64,000 bases of DNA from Stenogyne calaminthoides (Eukaryota > Streptophyta > Magnoliopsida > Lamiales > Lamiaceae), in assembly GCA_037126765.1 (NCBI GenBank), contig JBBCBC010000009.1, positions 25,318,870-25,382,869 of the forward strand. The letters are read 5' to 3'. The notes below the pieces were generated by a model. That model ran no database searches and was not told where the DNA came from. It worked only from the letters and a program-made list of their open reading frames with translations. Within the stretch, counting starts at the first letter, position 1. Each line of letters starts with the position of its first letter. This document shows, one piece after another, positions 36,260-51,400 of this stretch. Both the position numbers and the translations under genes were made by a program.

Positions 36260-37800
36260 CAAATGGTTATGAACATTTGTCCAAGAAATAAAGATTTGGG
36301 ACGGTTCATAACATTTGTCCAAGTGTTATAATAATAATATATATATACTCCCAAATCGCGAATTGAAGCGTATTGGTGATATATATCGATCGAAGCCCTA
36401 GCCTCCTCCTCCTCTCCCCCAAATCGAACCATTTGCCGCCGTCCTCCCCTACTTCCGCCGCCATTTTCAGTTCCATTCACCAAAATTTCTAGGTATTTTC
36501 TCTATTTATCTCTTATTTGATGTCTTCTCTATTCCGTTTTTTATAGGGATGTCTTTGCCATGCATTTGGATTAGTCGGCGTTCTTCGCCAACTTCGGCGA
36601 TCTCGCCCGAGTGAGTTTTATGTTGCAATTTTGATTTATGTTTCCGTCTTTTCGGTTTCCTTGCCTTTTTATGGTTTTTGTTGGAATATTCGTGCTTTGG
36701 ATTGAAAAGTGAGGAATTAGGGGTTTTATGGAGGTAATAGTGAATCTGGCGGTCTTGGGCGTTATTATTGAGTGTTTGAATTTTGGTGATTTGGATAATA
36801 ATAATGTAATTGTTATATCTTGATTCTTAATTTGTCGTTCGACTTTGTGTTGCTTTTTTGGTTGGTTCTGTTTGGATTTTGGTGTTATGGATAACATGTG
36901 AAGAATCTTGGTGTGTGTGAGATAATTAATTACTTAGAAACGCTCTAAGTGAGTTATTAGGTGCTAATTTTAAATTTCTCTGATTCTATTCAATTATCTA
37001 TTATTTTGTGCTTGTCTTGTGTTTAGATAAATTTGAATTTTGAAGGAATTAGGGTTATTTGGATTTTTCTTGGTTACCAATTTACTGCAACTTTGGCATT
37101 CTTAAGTTTCAATGATCTAATGTTTGTAACTTAGATTAAATTTGTTTAGATGAAATTTGTTTTTGTTGCTCTGGAATATTGGCATCTATAATGAAGTTGT
37201 GGTCTTGATTCGATGTGTATGTTTTAGATGAATTAAGTTTCTATTGGTATATAGTGTACTAATAGTTGAAATTGGAGTTTTCATTTATTACTTACGAATT
37301 CTGTTATTAAAATGGTCATTTTGGTTGGTACATAGAGGGCATTGCATGATTGCATTGGACAACTATCCTATAACTAAAGGGGGCGTGAATCTACTTGGAA
37401 ATCTTTGAAGTATAGTTTTAGCGTGAACCAAAGCGAGGGAGTATAGTTCTTTGAACTATCGAGTAATTTAATCAATTTATAAGACCCCATTCTTTAGTTT
37501 TTTCCTAAATTCATCAACTTGATTTTTAGTTTCTTAAAATATTTTAATCTAATAATCAACATTTAGTTTCGTTTGATGCAATCGCATGTAAAAATGAAGC
37601 ACTGGAAATATGATTCTTTAATACACATTAGTCTTTGATAAGTGGACAACATCCTTCACTAGAAAAAATTATTTTAGATATGAACAATTGATGCACTCAA
37701 GGTGTTTGATAATATGCTTTGTGTGAGGATTTAAAGCATAGTTTTGAATATTGTTTGTTTTTGTTTATTAAATGTTGTTTCTTACGCTTTTACGAGGATC
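36260..37800. other. CACTA 5' region, no gene seen
   Basis: Between the subterminal repeats and the first exon. T-rich on the plus strand, with intron-like composition. A minus-strand ORF at 36571-36897 is rich in Lys/Ile/Thr with no domain and is probably chance. Likely holds the promoter and a leader intron of the CACTA gene. Confidence 0.5.
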
Positions 37801-40800
37801 ATGTCTCGTTTGCCATATCCAGGAGATGATGGAGATGATGATGGATATTACGATGGAGATCATGGCGCATATGATCATGGTGCATATGATCGGCAAACAT
37901 CGATGACTTGAGAGAGTGTGACGATGCTCCCACCACCACTAGCGACTTGGGGGAAGCGCTTTTTTCGTGGTATAGTCACCATGTCATCTATTAAGAGAGC
38001 TCGTAGCAAGGGGAAAACACTTGAGGTAATTTTATTACAATTGAGCAGTTTGAAATCGATAAATATATTGATTGATCGTTGAACCTAATTAAATACTATG
38101 TTATTGCGATTTATCGTTCAATGAGTTTGAGCAGCAATAGAAAAAAGAGTGAGTCGTTGTCCTTCTACATTGAGTTGGGTGTCGGGGACGAGCGTGATCC
38201 CTATCGTCTTTGCCACCAAGGATTGGCGTAGCCTCAACTCCTTTGAAGGAAAAAAGATTATGGGGACGAGCTTACGGTATGTTAATTATATATTTATTGA
38301 AAGTTTGTAGTTAAATTTACTAAATTGTTATGTTATATGCGTATAGACTACATTAGGAGGTCTTGACCTCACAAAGAAAAAGCAAATATTATGTAAAAGT
38401 TGGAGTAATGGCCAAGAATTTACGGACTTGGTTAAGAAGTAACACGAGATCAGGAAACTGGTCTTTACTCGGCTAGTCGCCTCAAATTTTCGAGAATAGC
38501 CCTATGGTGGCTCCATTTTGGGAGGAGTTTGTGAGCGAGCTATGGAGGATGATTTATTTAAAATTGATCAATGTCATTTCCTCGATTTCTAATGCCCTAA
38601 GTTTTTTAGGTGTTTATCATATTTCTATTATCTTTGTAGAATCAGTAATAAAAATCGCGATCAAGCCAAGTCGATGGAGAGGCGATATCATGGATTGAAC
38701 AAAGGTTATGCGAATAAGAGAAAATATGGTGAGATCAAAATCCTAACTTTTATTTTTTTTATATATTCACTTTTAATATATCTAATAAAGGGACACGTTC
38801 ATCACTATCGTAGAAAAAAGAAAAAGAAGAATTCTTTGGAGAAGTGAGCCTATTTTTTACCCGTTTTGACTTATTTAGGACTAATATAAAGGGTTGAGGC
38901 GGGAATATTAACGATCGGCACAACGCATTATCGAAGAAGTGGTAATCTATCCATTAATTTATCTTTCAATTACAAACTATTATTTATAAACAAATAATTA
39001 AATAATAATCTTTTATTTTTGTGATTAGGGAGGCGTCTATCTCGGATCATTTTGAGCGACATCCGCATGTTCGTCCCTCGATGATTTGGATGGGCTATGG
39101 GTCGCCGGGAGCATATTATAATCTCACGGAGTGTCGGATATGGCTTGACAAAGACATCTTTAAGAATTTTTGGTCTTCAAGCCATGAATATGGTGGGTAT
39201 ACTAACGGAACAGGTTGCCAAGTTGTCTAAAGATGTGGAACGCGTTTGAGGTCCGAGAGAAGAACGAGCCCGCGAAATGTCGTCAGTGGAGCAATTTGTG
39301 AACATAGTGTCGCTAATGCTATGTTTCTCCTCCATTAACCATAGGGGACGACTTTATTGAGGCACTTCAAAAACGTCTCTCGTCATCGATATGCATGTCT
39401 CACATTTTTTTTAATTAAAGACTAGTGTATTAAAATTTTCTAACTAAATATCTTATTGAGCATCAACAACCTTTTGCTACCTTTATTTGGAGGATCTTGT
39501 CAACATCTCAGACGTTACCTACTCCCATGGAATGATTCATGGTCATCCCATCACTCCTGGTTTCGTGAGGGTCACACTCGATGTACCCGTAATCGGCAAG
39601 AGGATTTGGTGCCAAAACCAATCGATGAATTATCACAAATCGGAATATATTGGGCACTTGCCGAATGGCCGAGCAACTTGGTCTCAAAGCACCATGAGGG
39701 TAAAATATATGTTATTAAAGTTCATTATCTTATTTGTGGTTCTAAATAATATTGCAAATTAATTGTAGAATCTGCGCAGACACCACAAATGCCTAGAAAG
39801 AAATCACCACAATTTAAGAAAAGAGAAATCGAAGTGGTGTCGAAGCGGTGAGGGGGAGAACGAGGGACTATTTTTTGGTTATCCCATGGTGGAGACTTAG
39901 ATCACGATGATCATGTACAATCTTTAGGGGGTGCACCGGATGGTATCGTCTAATGCTTTTGAGAAATCCACGGTTCCATGCTTGCTCACTTTCATCGAAT
40001 ACTTTTCAAGAATTAAATCGAAATTTTTGAAAGTCTTGAATGACGAATGGTTGAGTGCAACCACCATAGCCCTTTACCTCCATTATGTGTTTACTAATTC
40101 TCAATATTCACTTTTACGTATAGTTTAATTTTCTTTTTAAATATTAATTAACGATATATGTTGGTTAAAGATATTTGGGTGAGGTATATCTCTCCGAGAG
40201 ATAACCGAGCAAGTGGAATATACTCCTTCGTCTCCCCCAAGTGCCTTGCATAATGGGTGATAAGGCTGAGACCATGGATGGGTTAGTTAATCATATCTTT
40301 GAATCTAAGCGGGAAGCGATCATCTCATTTTTTTGGCCAACAAATGTGGGGTGAGTGATAAACATTTCGTTAAAATTTGTATTCATGTTTATAATATTTG
40401 CACATATATATGCTAAATTTGCAGTTAATTTTAATATTCTCAATATAATATAGGAAGCATTGGGTGTTGGTCGCCATACACATGAATACATTAAGTGTGT
40501 ATTTTATGGACCCAGCTCATGATGGAGTTTATTCAAATCGCCCTGATCTCGTTTCATATATGGAAGCGTAAGTTCATTTTTAATATTCTATACAATGATT
40601 TGTTTTACTTTTAAAATTATGCATATTTAATCTATTTTTATTTTTTAATTATAATAATAATAGTGTGATGACGATGTATCGGAGTCGCCTTCAGAGTCAA
40701 GGTTCAAGATCCAAGTTAAATAAAGTGAACTGGATTAACATTAAGGTAAATTTAATTTAGTAAATTATCAAATTAATTAATAGAAAGAAATCATAATTGT

Positions 40801-40829
40801 AATACGTGATTATAATTGTTAATCAACAG

Positions 40830-42386
40830 TGTTGGGAAATTTATAATTTTGACAAAAACTTTTCAGAAGTCTATTCACCCCTCCCCTCTAGACTTCTGAA
40901 AAACACATGTAATAGGACGGTCGGACACATTAGGTGACTAATGTTTATATTCTTTGTTTATAGAATACCGATTGATAATTCTTGTATAGAACAAATCGAT
41001 GTAATAGATAGGTCACATATTGAGGGGGAACCTCAATATGTATGAGTCGAATCCGAAGATCTAAAGAACAAAATTGATATCCCTTGGATGATAATCTAGA
41101 GAAGAATGAAAGAAGAGATCAATCGATCTAGTGATATCTCCTTTAAGTCATGAAAAGCTCAAACAATGTTCCGAATGCTTGAAGATCGATGACTTCGGAG
41201 AATCGCAACGGAAGACCTACATCCCGAGTGCGCTAGTTGAAGCTAAGTTGCCGGCCATAAAGACTCCAAATTCATGATCGTTCCAGACGATTAATCCTAC
41301 TTTCACCCGTGAAAACCGATGTTTCACCAAATCATACGCCTATGATCCAAACAAGAAGAATGTCAACCTTAGTTGGAAGAACAACAGGAAAAGTCAGGTA
41401 TCTTTTAACCAATAAGAATGTCACTAATGATCTCTCATACAAATTACGGATTTGATCTGACCCTTCTAACTGCTTATAAAATACAAGTTCACGCTTTTCA
41501 CCATGCCGTTCAGCACTCACATCAATCCTGCAAACCTACCAAATATAGCACCGAATTCAAATTGCTCTCCAAATGCTCTTTAATTTCAAGGTCTATAAAT
41601 ATGGGATCACCTTGAGTGAAGACACGAAAACACCGAACAATCAAGAAGCTCAAGCAATTATCGATTTCCATACGAAGAACACGATCAAGAAGATTATTTT
41701 ATTAAGTGTTCATCCCATAAGTTCTTAGCATAGAAATCTTTTCATCTATCCGATAAGCTACCTTAAACACTAGAAAAGATTTCATAGTTGGAACCAAAAC
41801 AATCTTATCCAAAACCCAAAGTTAGGTTAAGTTTTTTAGGGTTTCTAGTTTCGATTTACAGGATCGGTTGAGTGAGAACTCCTTAAATATCTGTCGATTG
41901 TCTTGTGTTGGACTAACACATAAAACTAAGTCCAGTTGGTTAAGTTGGTTTGTGTGATAGGGAAGAGTGGGCGTAGGAATTTGGTTTGTCCGAACCACTA
42001 TAAATCTTGTGTGCCTTTACCGCTTTGATTAATCTGTCTACACAATTGCATAACCTTTAAAAGCGCATACATATTCTAAGTTGAGATCGGCTAGCACCAA
42101 GCTTCGATCGATCAAATTTGATCAATTTGGTTAAAAGACTAACTTTGGAATCGATTTATAAAAACCGGTTCTTCACGGGTAAAACTTAAGCTTTCGACAC
42201 ATCAGTTAAACCGATAGCCATAAATCGATCTTTCCGGCGATTAGTAAGTTGGTTATTATCCCTTGATTCATTTTCAAAACTCTGATCGGGCTAACTACCA
42301 TCACACGATTATTTTTTTTTTTTTAAGTCTATTCACCCCTCCCCCTCTAGACTTATGCCCTCACAAAACCCGTTTTGGGACCTACA
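40830..42386 (+). repeat. 5' LTR of Copia C
   Basis: About 1.56 kb. TATA box TATAAATAT at 41594-41602. Compared with the 3' LTR it has many short deletions, often where the 3' copy has CTG or CTGA (for example GATCGATCAA here against GATCTGATCAAG there). Confidence 0.93.
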
Positions 42387-42525
42387 AGTGGTATCGTGGC
42401 GTTGGTTCTATGGACAATCGACTTTGTGTATCATCGATTCTTGAGGAAGAATCTTTGTAATATTAATTCGATCTTGAAAAACCTTCTTAAAACTCATTCT
42501 TTTTCAAAAAAAAAAAAAAATCAAC

Positions 42526-45500
42526 ATGGATAACACCTCGGTATGTATCATGATCTGCAGAAGTTCTCAATCGATGAGTATGCAGATTGGGCCACATATA
42601 TGTCCAACCATCTAGGTTCGATTAGTTAAGAATGATGGAAGTCATCGAAAGAGGACCCATCATCATATATTCGACAACCTTGCGGCTTGGAGGAGATCCA
42701 TTTTGCCCGGGAAGTCTTGTGCGAAAAAAGCCCAAACCTTGATGGATCAAAGAGAAAGGAAATCGCATACTCTAGATACTATCGCAAGGCATATTATCAT
42801 GAAAACAATGGATAAGGTCACAAAATAAAAAGGTTAAGTATCTCAAAACTATAGAAGCAATGTGGGATACTCTAATTAAAAATATTCGAGGGAAATGACT
42901 AGATAAAAAACAGCCGCCCGCAAGCAAAACCGGTGAAGTTTGAAAAATCAAGATCTTCAAAAAAGAAATCAAAACCATCAACGAACTTCGATGGAAGGAT
43001 TACAATGTCAATAAACAAGGTTCGAGAACTTGGTAGAGAGATGTCCGATAAAGATATCAACTACAAAAATTTTAAGGTCTCTCACCAAGAAATGGGACAT
43101 GAAGGTCATCAGAATCAAGGATTGCCAAGACATTTCAAAAATGAAGCCAAGTAGCTTGTTCTTGAGCCTTAAAGCTCACGAGTTCGATTTAATTGAGAGA
43201 GGACAAGCGGATGAAGATGAGGTGCTTATTTGAAGCCTCAACTTCCAAATCGATTGCTTTTTAAGGCAACCAAAGAAGAGATTGAAGACCAATGAACCCA
43301 TTGGAAACATCATAAGTAAAAGGCGAACGGATCGCTCGCTTAATGAAAACTAGAAAAATCAAATACTCAATCGGGTAAGTATCAAAGATTCTATAAAGAT
43401 TATCAACATTCGAGGAAGAGATAGGAGATACACAGCGGATCTCCGAAGAACTGAATCGATGATCGGAGAGATCCTGAGATGAAAGGAAAAAGAGACAATC
43501 TAAATGATGAGAGAAGAGATAACCAAAATGTAAGAAGCTCGGACTACTATTAAAAGGAAAGTCACCGATAGATCATACAACAAAAGTGATTCGGAAGAAA
43601 AGGTTCCGTGGATCAAGGGCGTGCTTCAACTATGAGAAGCCAGTCACTACATTCAAAACATGATCGCCTGCACCGACGCCAAGAGAAAGGGAAGAAAAGA
43701 GGAACAAAAGAGAGCAACAATGCATGCGGTTTTGAAAAGTTATGGTTGGCGACACGTCGAGAATTGACGATTCAGACCGCCCTCGAGGATTCTCGGATAC
43801 TCCTCGTAGAAGATTTAATCGTGATCTTTATTGACTTCTATGGAAATGAAGATCCGATATTTTCTTCAAATGATGATGAGATCTGCCGATGGCAAAGGAG
43901 GACCAACTGAGGTAACCTCCAAACTCGCTTTGTTAAACTTTTTTGCTATCATTTAGCTTTTCCCGGGGGAGATTGTGGCAGCTTCTCGAAAGCAATTGCT
44001 TGAGGATCTCTCCAAAAGAGACACTTATGCTATAGTGGTTTGAAAATGACAAGGCGAGGACCGAAATAATCACTTGCTAAAGAGAATGATCTTTAAAGCC
44101 TCCGAACTTAAATCTAAATCGCTTTCGGAAAAACCGAGGAATTTAAAATTCTGAAAGTTAAAGCTTCTGATCAGGAGAAGTAGATCAAAGATCAGCTGTC
44201 AATTAACAAACAGCAAGCTGATGACTTCAAAATCTTGCAAGCAAAATTCGATGAGCTATTCCGAAAGCATGAAAGTCTAAAATCATCTGAGGATAATCTG
44301 CGTAAGAAAATAGAGGTTTTCACAAAATCATCTAAAACCGTTCAAGACATGAACACCTATTTTTGAACAACGATTAACAAGAAGGGACTTGGGTATGAGA
44401 ACCCTTCCACATCCCCAAAAAGCCCCTTTGATTCATCTCAAAAAGGTGTAATCGGGACGAGTTTTCGACAAAAGATACACCAAAAAGCCAAACATGTATC
44501 TAATAAGGAAAAAAGACCGGTTTGAGCGGGTAAAGGCGGGTGCCAACGATACCGAAATCGGTAAAAGCATCAACAAGGAATCAGCGAAGAACCCGGTTCT
44601 TCCGAAGAGACCTCAATTCGATCAACAGATCGAGGAATCGAAAAAAAGACAACGTGAAACTATCGAGTCTAATTTGTCGAGACCCAATCAAGGTCATTTG
44701 CTTTAATAAGCATACTTCGTAAAAAGCGCAAAAACCACCTATCCGAAAAGATATGAATCTTTTGATGGTAAATCGTACCTACCCCTATAATCTAAATCTA
44801 GGTCCCTGCACTGAACCACCTTTGGATGAAAAAAAAGACAAACGAAAAGATAAATCCCAAGTCTTCTAAGTCATCCGAGGTTCACACTAATAATCATACT
44901 AATCGAGAAAGCATATAAAGAGGCGTATGATTATGTTGATAGGTATGGGAGACAAATCGGGACTTCGATCTAAGCGATCACAATAGAAGTGCTCGCTTTT
45001 GTATGGATCCCCAAAACTAATCCTAACCCCTCGGGACCCAATCCAAAAGGGGTACTAATGCGATTTGGGCTGCGAGGATCGCGTGGGTCCGCCAACAAAG
45101 GAGGTGTGCAAGCAACTATACGGTACATCGATAGTGGATGCTCAAGGCACATATTTGGAAGCAAACATCTCCTCGGCTCTTACATAGAGCGTAAAGGCCA
45201 GCGTGTACTCTTCGGTGATGATAACTTTGGTTATACCAAAGGATTGAACCTTAGAGAATGATGATGTACAAATTGGAGTCTCATTATGTCAAAGGTAAGC
45301 ACAACCTATTATCGGTTTGTTACAATTGCGACAAGGATTTGATGTTGAGTTCTCAACGACCAATGCACTATCAAGAATCGAGCCACTCAATGATTTTGCT
45401 AATCGTATTCAAGGAAAGGGCGATCTACGGTGATTGGAACATTTGCCAAAAAATGCATGCTGATTGTCAAGAGTTCCAAAAGTAGCGATTGGCTCCGGCA

Positions 45501-48420
45501 CAAAAGAATGAGCCATCGAACCTTAAAACTCTTAATAAGATAGCAAGGATGTCACTAGTGGAAGGACTTCCGAATGAAGTATTTTCAAAGGATCAGACAT
45601 GTGCTGCATGTCAGAAGGGAAAATAGGTCAAAGCTTCATTCAAGGGAATTCCCGGACCTGCATCCAGCAGAGTACTGCAGCTGCTTCATATGGATCTATT
45701 TGGACCAGTTACACCAGTCAGTCTCAACGGACGCAAATATACTCTGGTAATCGTGGATGACTATTCCAAGTTTACCTGGGTTATATTCTTACATAAGAAG
45801 AATGAGACGACAATGAAGATACCCGAGCTACTAAAAAGATTACAAAATGAGAAGGGTGTCAGTGTAGTAAAAATCAGATCAGATAAAGGTACATAATTTA
45901 CGAACTCTTTTTTATTGATTTTTTGCTCTAAGTTTGGTATCTGACATGAAACATCGGTTTATAAGGGCTTACAACAAAATGGAGTAGCGAGCGGAGAGAG
46001 CAGAACTCTCAAAAAGTTTTCTTTCGCTACGATGTTTTGAACATGCAATACCAAGCCGTTTACGGTATAATCAATCAACTTTGCATGCCATACTCGAGCG
46101 GATGTCTTGACTAAGGCTCACTACAAAACACCTATATGAAGCTGTGGAAGGCGATGAAAACCTTGTGTTTTTACTTCCATGCTTTTTAGTGTAAGTGTTT
46201 CATACACAACAATGGGAAGAGTCGGGTTGAAGACTTTTGAGGCCAAGTCGGATGAGGGTATATTTTAGGATATTCCTCATTAGCAAGGCTTCGGGGGGTT
46301 TACAAGGCGAACCCTACTTGTGGAAGAAACACCCCATGTAGTCTTTGATGAAGCATCTTGAACAAGAGATGCCCGAACAAGGCGTGGTGAATCAACAAGA
46401 CACGATGCTCGGAAAATGGATCATTAACGATCAAGGAAAAAGAATCGAAAACCGTAATAAAGATACATTCCGGATCTAGGTGATTCACGGATCATTCAGA
46501 TCCTAAGGTACGAAAAAGCGCCGATGAAGAAAGGATTTTTTTAGGCGATATCAATCGAACCATCCGGTTCGTGGGGAACACTGAAGTTCCCCATTTAATG
46601 ACATCAAACACATGATGAGTCAACATCAGGTGAGACATGTTCTTATCAAGTGGATCATAATTCGATTCATTACTCCCAATCGCTAGTAATGAACCTTTAT
46701 CGAAATGGATGATGTTCTCGAAACCGAATTTTAAATCGAGCGAAGGACACGGATAACCCGGTCATCCAACCGATCGATCATCGGAGACCCATCGATAAAG
46801 TTAAAACTAGACATCGATTTGGTGAAAGTGTCATGTATAGTCAATTATTTGTCTATGAAGGAACCAACAACAATAGAGGAATCTTCTACAAGGCCTAATT
46901 TTGGATTCTAGCCATGCGAGTGAGCCGGAGCAGTTCGAGAGAAATCAAGTTTGGAATTAAAATGGACCAAATCATCAAGACGTAATTGGCACGAAAGTGG
47001 GTTTTCAAGAACAAGAGAGATGAGAAAACGTCATCATTTAAATAAGGCAAGACTTGTTGCTAAGGGTATTCACAATCGAAGGAATTGATTATGATGAGAC
47101 CTTTGCACCGATCGCTCGCTTTAGAAGCCATTATTTGTTTCTTGCATATGCTTCCCACGAGAGAGTTCTTTGTGTATCGGATGGACGTAAAAAGTGCATT
47201 TTTAAAGCGGGGTACTAGCAGAGGAAGTTTATATCGAACAACCTCCGAGCTTGAAAAAAGAGCAACCAAGTGTACCGTTTAAGAAAAGTTCTTTATGGCA
47301 CGAAACAAGCTCCTCGAGCTTGGTATGATACATTCTCTCGGTTCTTGATAGCAATGGGTTCACTAAAGGAAGCGATGGGACAGAATCTTATTCATAATAG
47401 AAGATGGAGAAGATATTCGATGGTTCAGATCTCGTGGGCGACATCATCTTGGATCTCCCAACAAGAGTCTATGTGAAAGATTGAAAGAACCGATGCAAGG
47501 GAAGTTCGAGATGTCCATGATGGGGGGATGAATTACTTTTACGGGTCTCGAGGTGAAGCAAAGTGTGAAGGGATATTCATCTCGCCAAGCAAAGTACACT
47601 AGGAATTTATTGGCCAAGTTTGAGTTCAAAATTGCAAGGAAGCCAAAATTCCTATGATGATTGGATTCAAGATGGATCCGGATGAGGATGGTCGGAAAAC
47701 AAATCGGAAAGAATATAGGGCTCTCATTGGATCTCTACTATACCTAGCGCCAATAGACCGGAGATATCACCTTTTCGAGTAGGTGTATGTGCGGATTCGG
47801 GCAAATCGATGCAAAGCCACCTAGAAGCGACTAAGCGGATTCTTAAGTATCTGAAGGGACGAAAGAAATCTTGGTTTATTTTACCCATCGGATGATAATC
47901 TAGAAGCTTAAATATTATATTCGATTCGATTATGGAGGTTGCAAGATTGACAGAAGTCAACCTCGAGGAACATGTCGAGTTTTAGGAAGTAAACTAATCT
48001 CGTGGTTTTCAAAAAAGCGGACATCGATTCGCGACATCTACTCTTTGAAGAGAAATATATGGGCTGCAGGAAATCTGTTTGCTCCCAAGCGCTTCGCATA
48101 GTTTAATTTGAGGATTATAACATTGTAGCTAAGAATGTACCTATATTCTCGTGGCGATAATAGTCTTTATTGCAATCACTTTCGAGAATCATACAAGATC
48201 AAAACATGTGGATGTCGGACACCATTTTATAAGAGATCATGTTGAAAAAGAATATCGAATGGAAAAGATTCACATTGATTTGTAAAGTCGATATTCTAAC
48301 CAAGCCACTAAAGTGAGATCGATAGGAAGAGAATTGTGCAATGAGCTAGGACTTACGGATCTTGGAGAAAATGCACCTAAAATGCTTGATGGATTGTTCT
48401 CGAGAACCGGTGGTTAAGAG
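42526..48420 (+). pseudogene. Copia C gag-pol remnant
   Basis: Gag starts near 42526 (MDNTSV) and shows only fragments. The protease reads RYIDSGCSRHIFG near 45121. The pre-integrase motif is CAACQKGK near 45605. Integrase: LLHMDLFGP, VIVDDYSKFTW (45680-45790). RT: YDETFAPIARLEAI-like at 47090-47130 across a frameshift, RMDVKSAFLKR and YGTKQAPRAWYD (47180-47320). RNase H: LGSKLISWFSKK near 47985. End: DILTKPL near 48290. Short in-frame blocks alternate among frames every 100-300 bp, which is unusually dense damage for an element with such a clear pair of LTRs. Confidence 0.88.
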
Positions 48421-51400
48421 ACTAACCAGTTGAAAGGAAGTCGATTGAGTTTGGTATCTCAAGCGATCGGAAAGATCGATCAAGGAATCGATATGAGAAA
48501 TCGTCGGTTACAAGTTATCAAATTAAAGGAATCGATTTAAGGTTTATCGGTTAAAGGAAACGCTCAATTTAAAGGAATATCGATTAAATCGGTTGGGTTA
48601 TTTTACATCTTTGTAAGTCGATTGAATGATATTCAACAAGCAAGATTCACAGATTAAAGCCTACAATCGCATAAGAAAGAAAGAGAATTTACACAATAAT
48701 GGAATAATAGAACTTTTCATTGATAAAGACCCGAAGGTCAGATTACATTACAAGTTACAAGTAGAAAGGACCCGGAGGTCAGTACATAAGTCATAACCGA
48801 AAACCCTAAACCTATAACCCTAAACCCTCATCCTAACCCAAGAAGAGCAGGGGAGAGAGAGATTTTAAATCTGATGCTCTCATTTTCCCCCACTTAACAA
48901 GGGTGAGAAAGACTTTAAAAATAATCCTAAAGCCTCTCACTAAAAACCAATGGGCGAGAGAGGCTTTGATAGGATTTCTAAGCCAGGAGCCCTTAGACCT
49001 GAAGTCAATGGACTCTCCAGCTGTTAAATGGAGCACATGTGCCAAGAAATTGGTTCAAAGACCTTATGGGCACATGTGTCGCATGCAAAAATTGAGTTGA
49101 TATATGAAGATCAGCTGTTGTCTGATCCAGACCGAATATCAAACTCATGTTTTATATCGACTGTGCATTGATGCTAGTAAAATCATCTCGATAGACACAC
49201 AAGGTGCATCGGTTAGGAGAAGTGTCTTCTCGATTCTTATGCATGAACCAGCCTCCTTGGTGGTAGAAGCTTTGGCAACAATTGTATGTGAAATCTTTGA
49301 TGGCGATGAAAGAATGATAAGGGACACAGGGGTTGATTTGAGAAGCTGAACTCATTGAAAAATGGGTAAAAGTATTTGCCGAAAGTCTCACCGGAAATAA
49401 GGGTTCACCAGAATACATGATTCTACAAAGAAGATAAGTATGGTGTTGGTCCAATTTATAGTGGCCAAGCAAGGGTGCAAATGCAAATTTGATTTCAAAA
49501 AGCCTATTAGAGAAATTTGCATCACAAGGACAGCATGTAGGAATCACGCGACTGATAATTGGATAAATTTACGGCGGATTGACATATCGAGATATACAGA
49601 CGATAATTACGCATGTCAAATCGCGCCAACTTAGGGAATAGAGACTACTATTCTAGACTAAGTTTTGGCGGTAACACTTATCCCAAGAATTGGATTGATC
49701 TGAGAAGAATCAGATTAGGTCAACCAAAATCTGATTACATACGAAACTGATCAGATAAGAAAGATCAGTTGAACTTGAAACCTCAACAAATCAGATATAT
49801 CAGTCTATGAGAAAACAGAAATATCAGTTGAAGGGGGAACTTTAATCGATCGAGGAGGATCGAAAGGAAATCGATAAAAAATGAAAAAGATCGGTTGATT
49901 TGGGAAATTATAAGGCTTAGGCAGAAAACTAAGATCAACAAGTGGAATCAACTTCAAGTGGTGTTGACTGATTACTATATCAGTCAACCAGATACGCTTT
50001 TCTTTTCCCTTGTTATTTGCTTATTTATCGGACCTTATATGTTTTTATTTGTCTTACTGTACGCATTACCTGTGTGACGTATTCCCTGCAAATCATTTAA
50101 TGCGGATTTGGGGTACTTGTATTAATTGCTACAAAATGAGCTTTTAAATCCAAAAGGTTTTTTAAATGCGTGCTTTTTCCCAACCATTCGATCAAAAACC
50201 GCTTCTGGATCGTTTAATCTTTTCAAGCGGTTGATCTTCCAAATCTTGTCTTTTTCCTCCTCATCTTTATAAGGTTCATCAAAACCCTACCGAGTTTTCC
50301 AATTCACAAACTTGCATTTTTTTTTTTTTCTGAAAACTCTCCAGATTACTTCTCTGCGATTCAAAGTGTTTTTCTTAAGTTTCAAAATTATCTTCGAAAA
50401 AAGCAAATCTGGTAATTTCGATTATTTGATGAGTCCTTTTTCTTTAAAATCCATCGATCTTAAAGATTTTGTCAATCGATGGTATCTGTGTTATGCCTTA
50501 TTGTTTCTTGGTTTTAGATGTGTTTATCGATTACTAGGCCTATGTATAGATTCGATAATCAATATATCATATCTCTATGTTTATGCACAATCTTAATCGA
50601 GTCTATCTTATTTGTAGATGGCCACTCACGGTATGGGTAAAATAATGTGCAATTATGAATCGGCATTAAAGATTATAAAACGACAAGTTCTAATGCGATT
50701 TGACATTACTCGGGATTAATCAATGGAAGTGGAGCAAATTCGAAGAAAGGAGGTCTTGAGAAATATTGTCTTTTAAAATTTGCAATCCAAAGGATAAATA
50801 TGAAGCACTCGAATTCTAAGGAATTTAAGAGTGAAATCTGGACGCTTCCGGAGAGAAGTAACTATGATTATCAATCGGAGAAGATATCGAGACCGACGAA
50901 TGCGGACATTTAGAAGTTTGACAAAAAAAGGGCGAATCTCGCAAGACTACTGAGGAGAATGAAGATGAGCCGATCGAAACGAAACTCTTGAGAGGTCGAC
51001 AAAACATCGGACCCGCAGGTTTTGTCGGATTAATGCTCAAGAGGAAATACCGATTGTTGTTTGACATATTGTCAAAAACAATCATGGGTATTGCGTTAGC
51101 CTGATGCTCTTACATCTAAATCAAGACAAAGATGGTCAGCAATAATTGATGAAGCCAAGAACATCAATTGGCATGGGTTCCTAAAGGCCATTCTACTTCA
51201 AGAACATGAGAAATTTGGAATTGATGAATGGAGGCGTGTCTATCTCGAAGAAGAGGATCATCAATCTCAACAAGGTTAGTTATCCTAAAGGACAAAATGC
51301 CAAATGCCAAATGGGACGAGAATGGATGAAGTCCTCAAGGCTTTCCTCTCCACTTCTTGACCATATTTGGAGACGATGATATGCGGCCCACACCCCAAAA

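Noticed and set aside
36571..36897. Minus-strand ORF of 108 codons in the CACTA 5' region
   Set aside because: Low-complexity Lys/Thr/Ile composition from T-rich intron-like sequence. No domain or start context.
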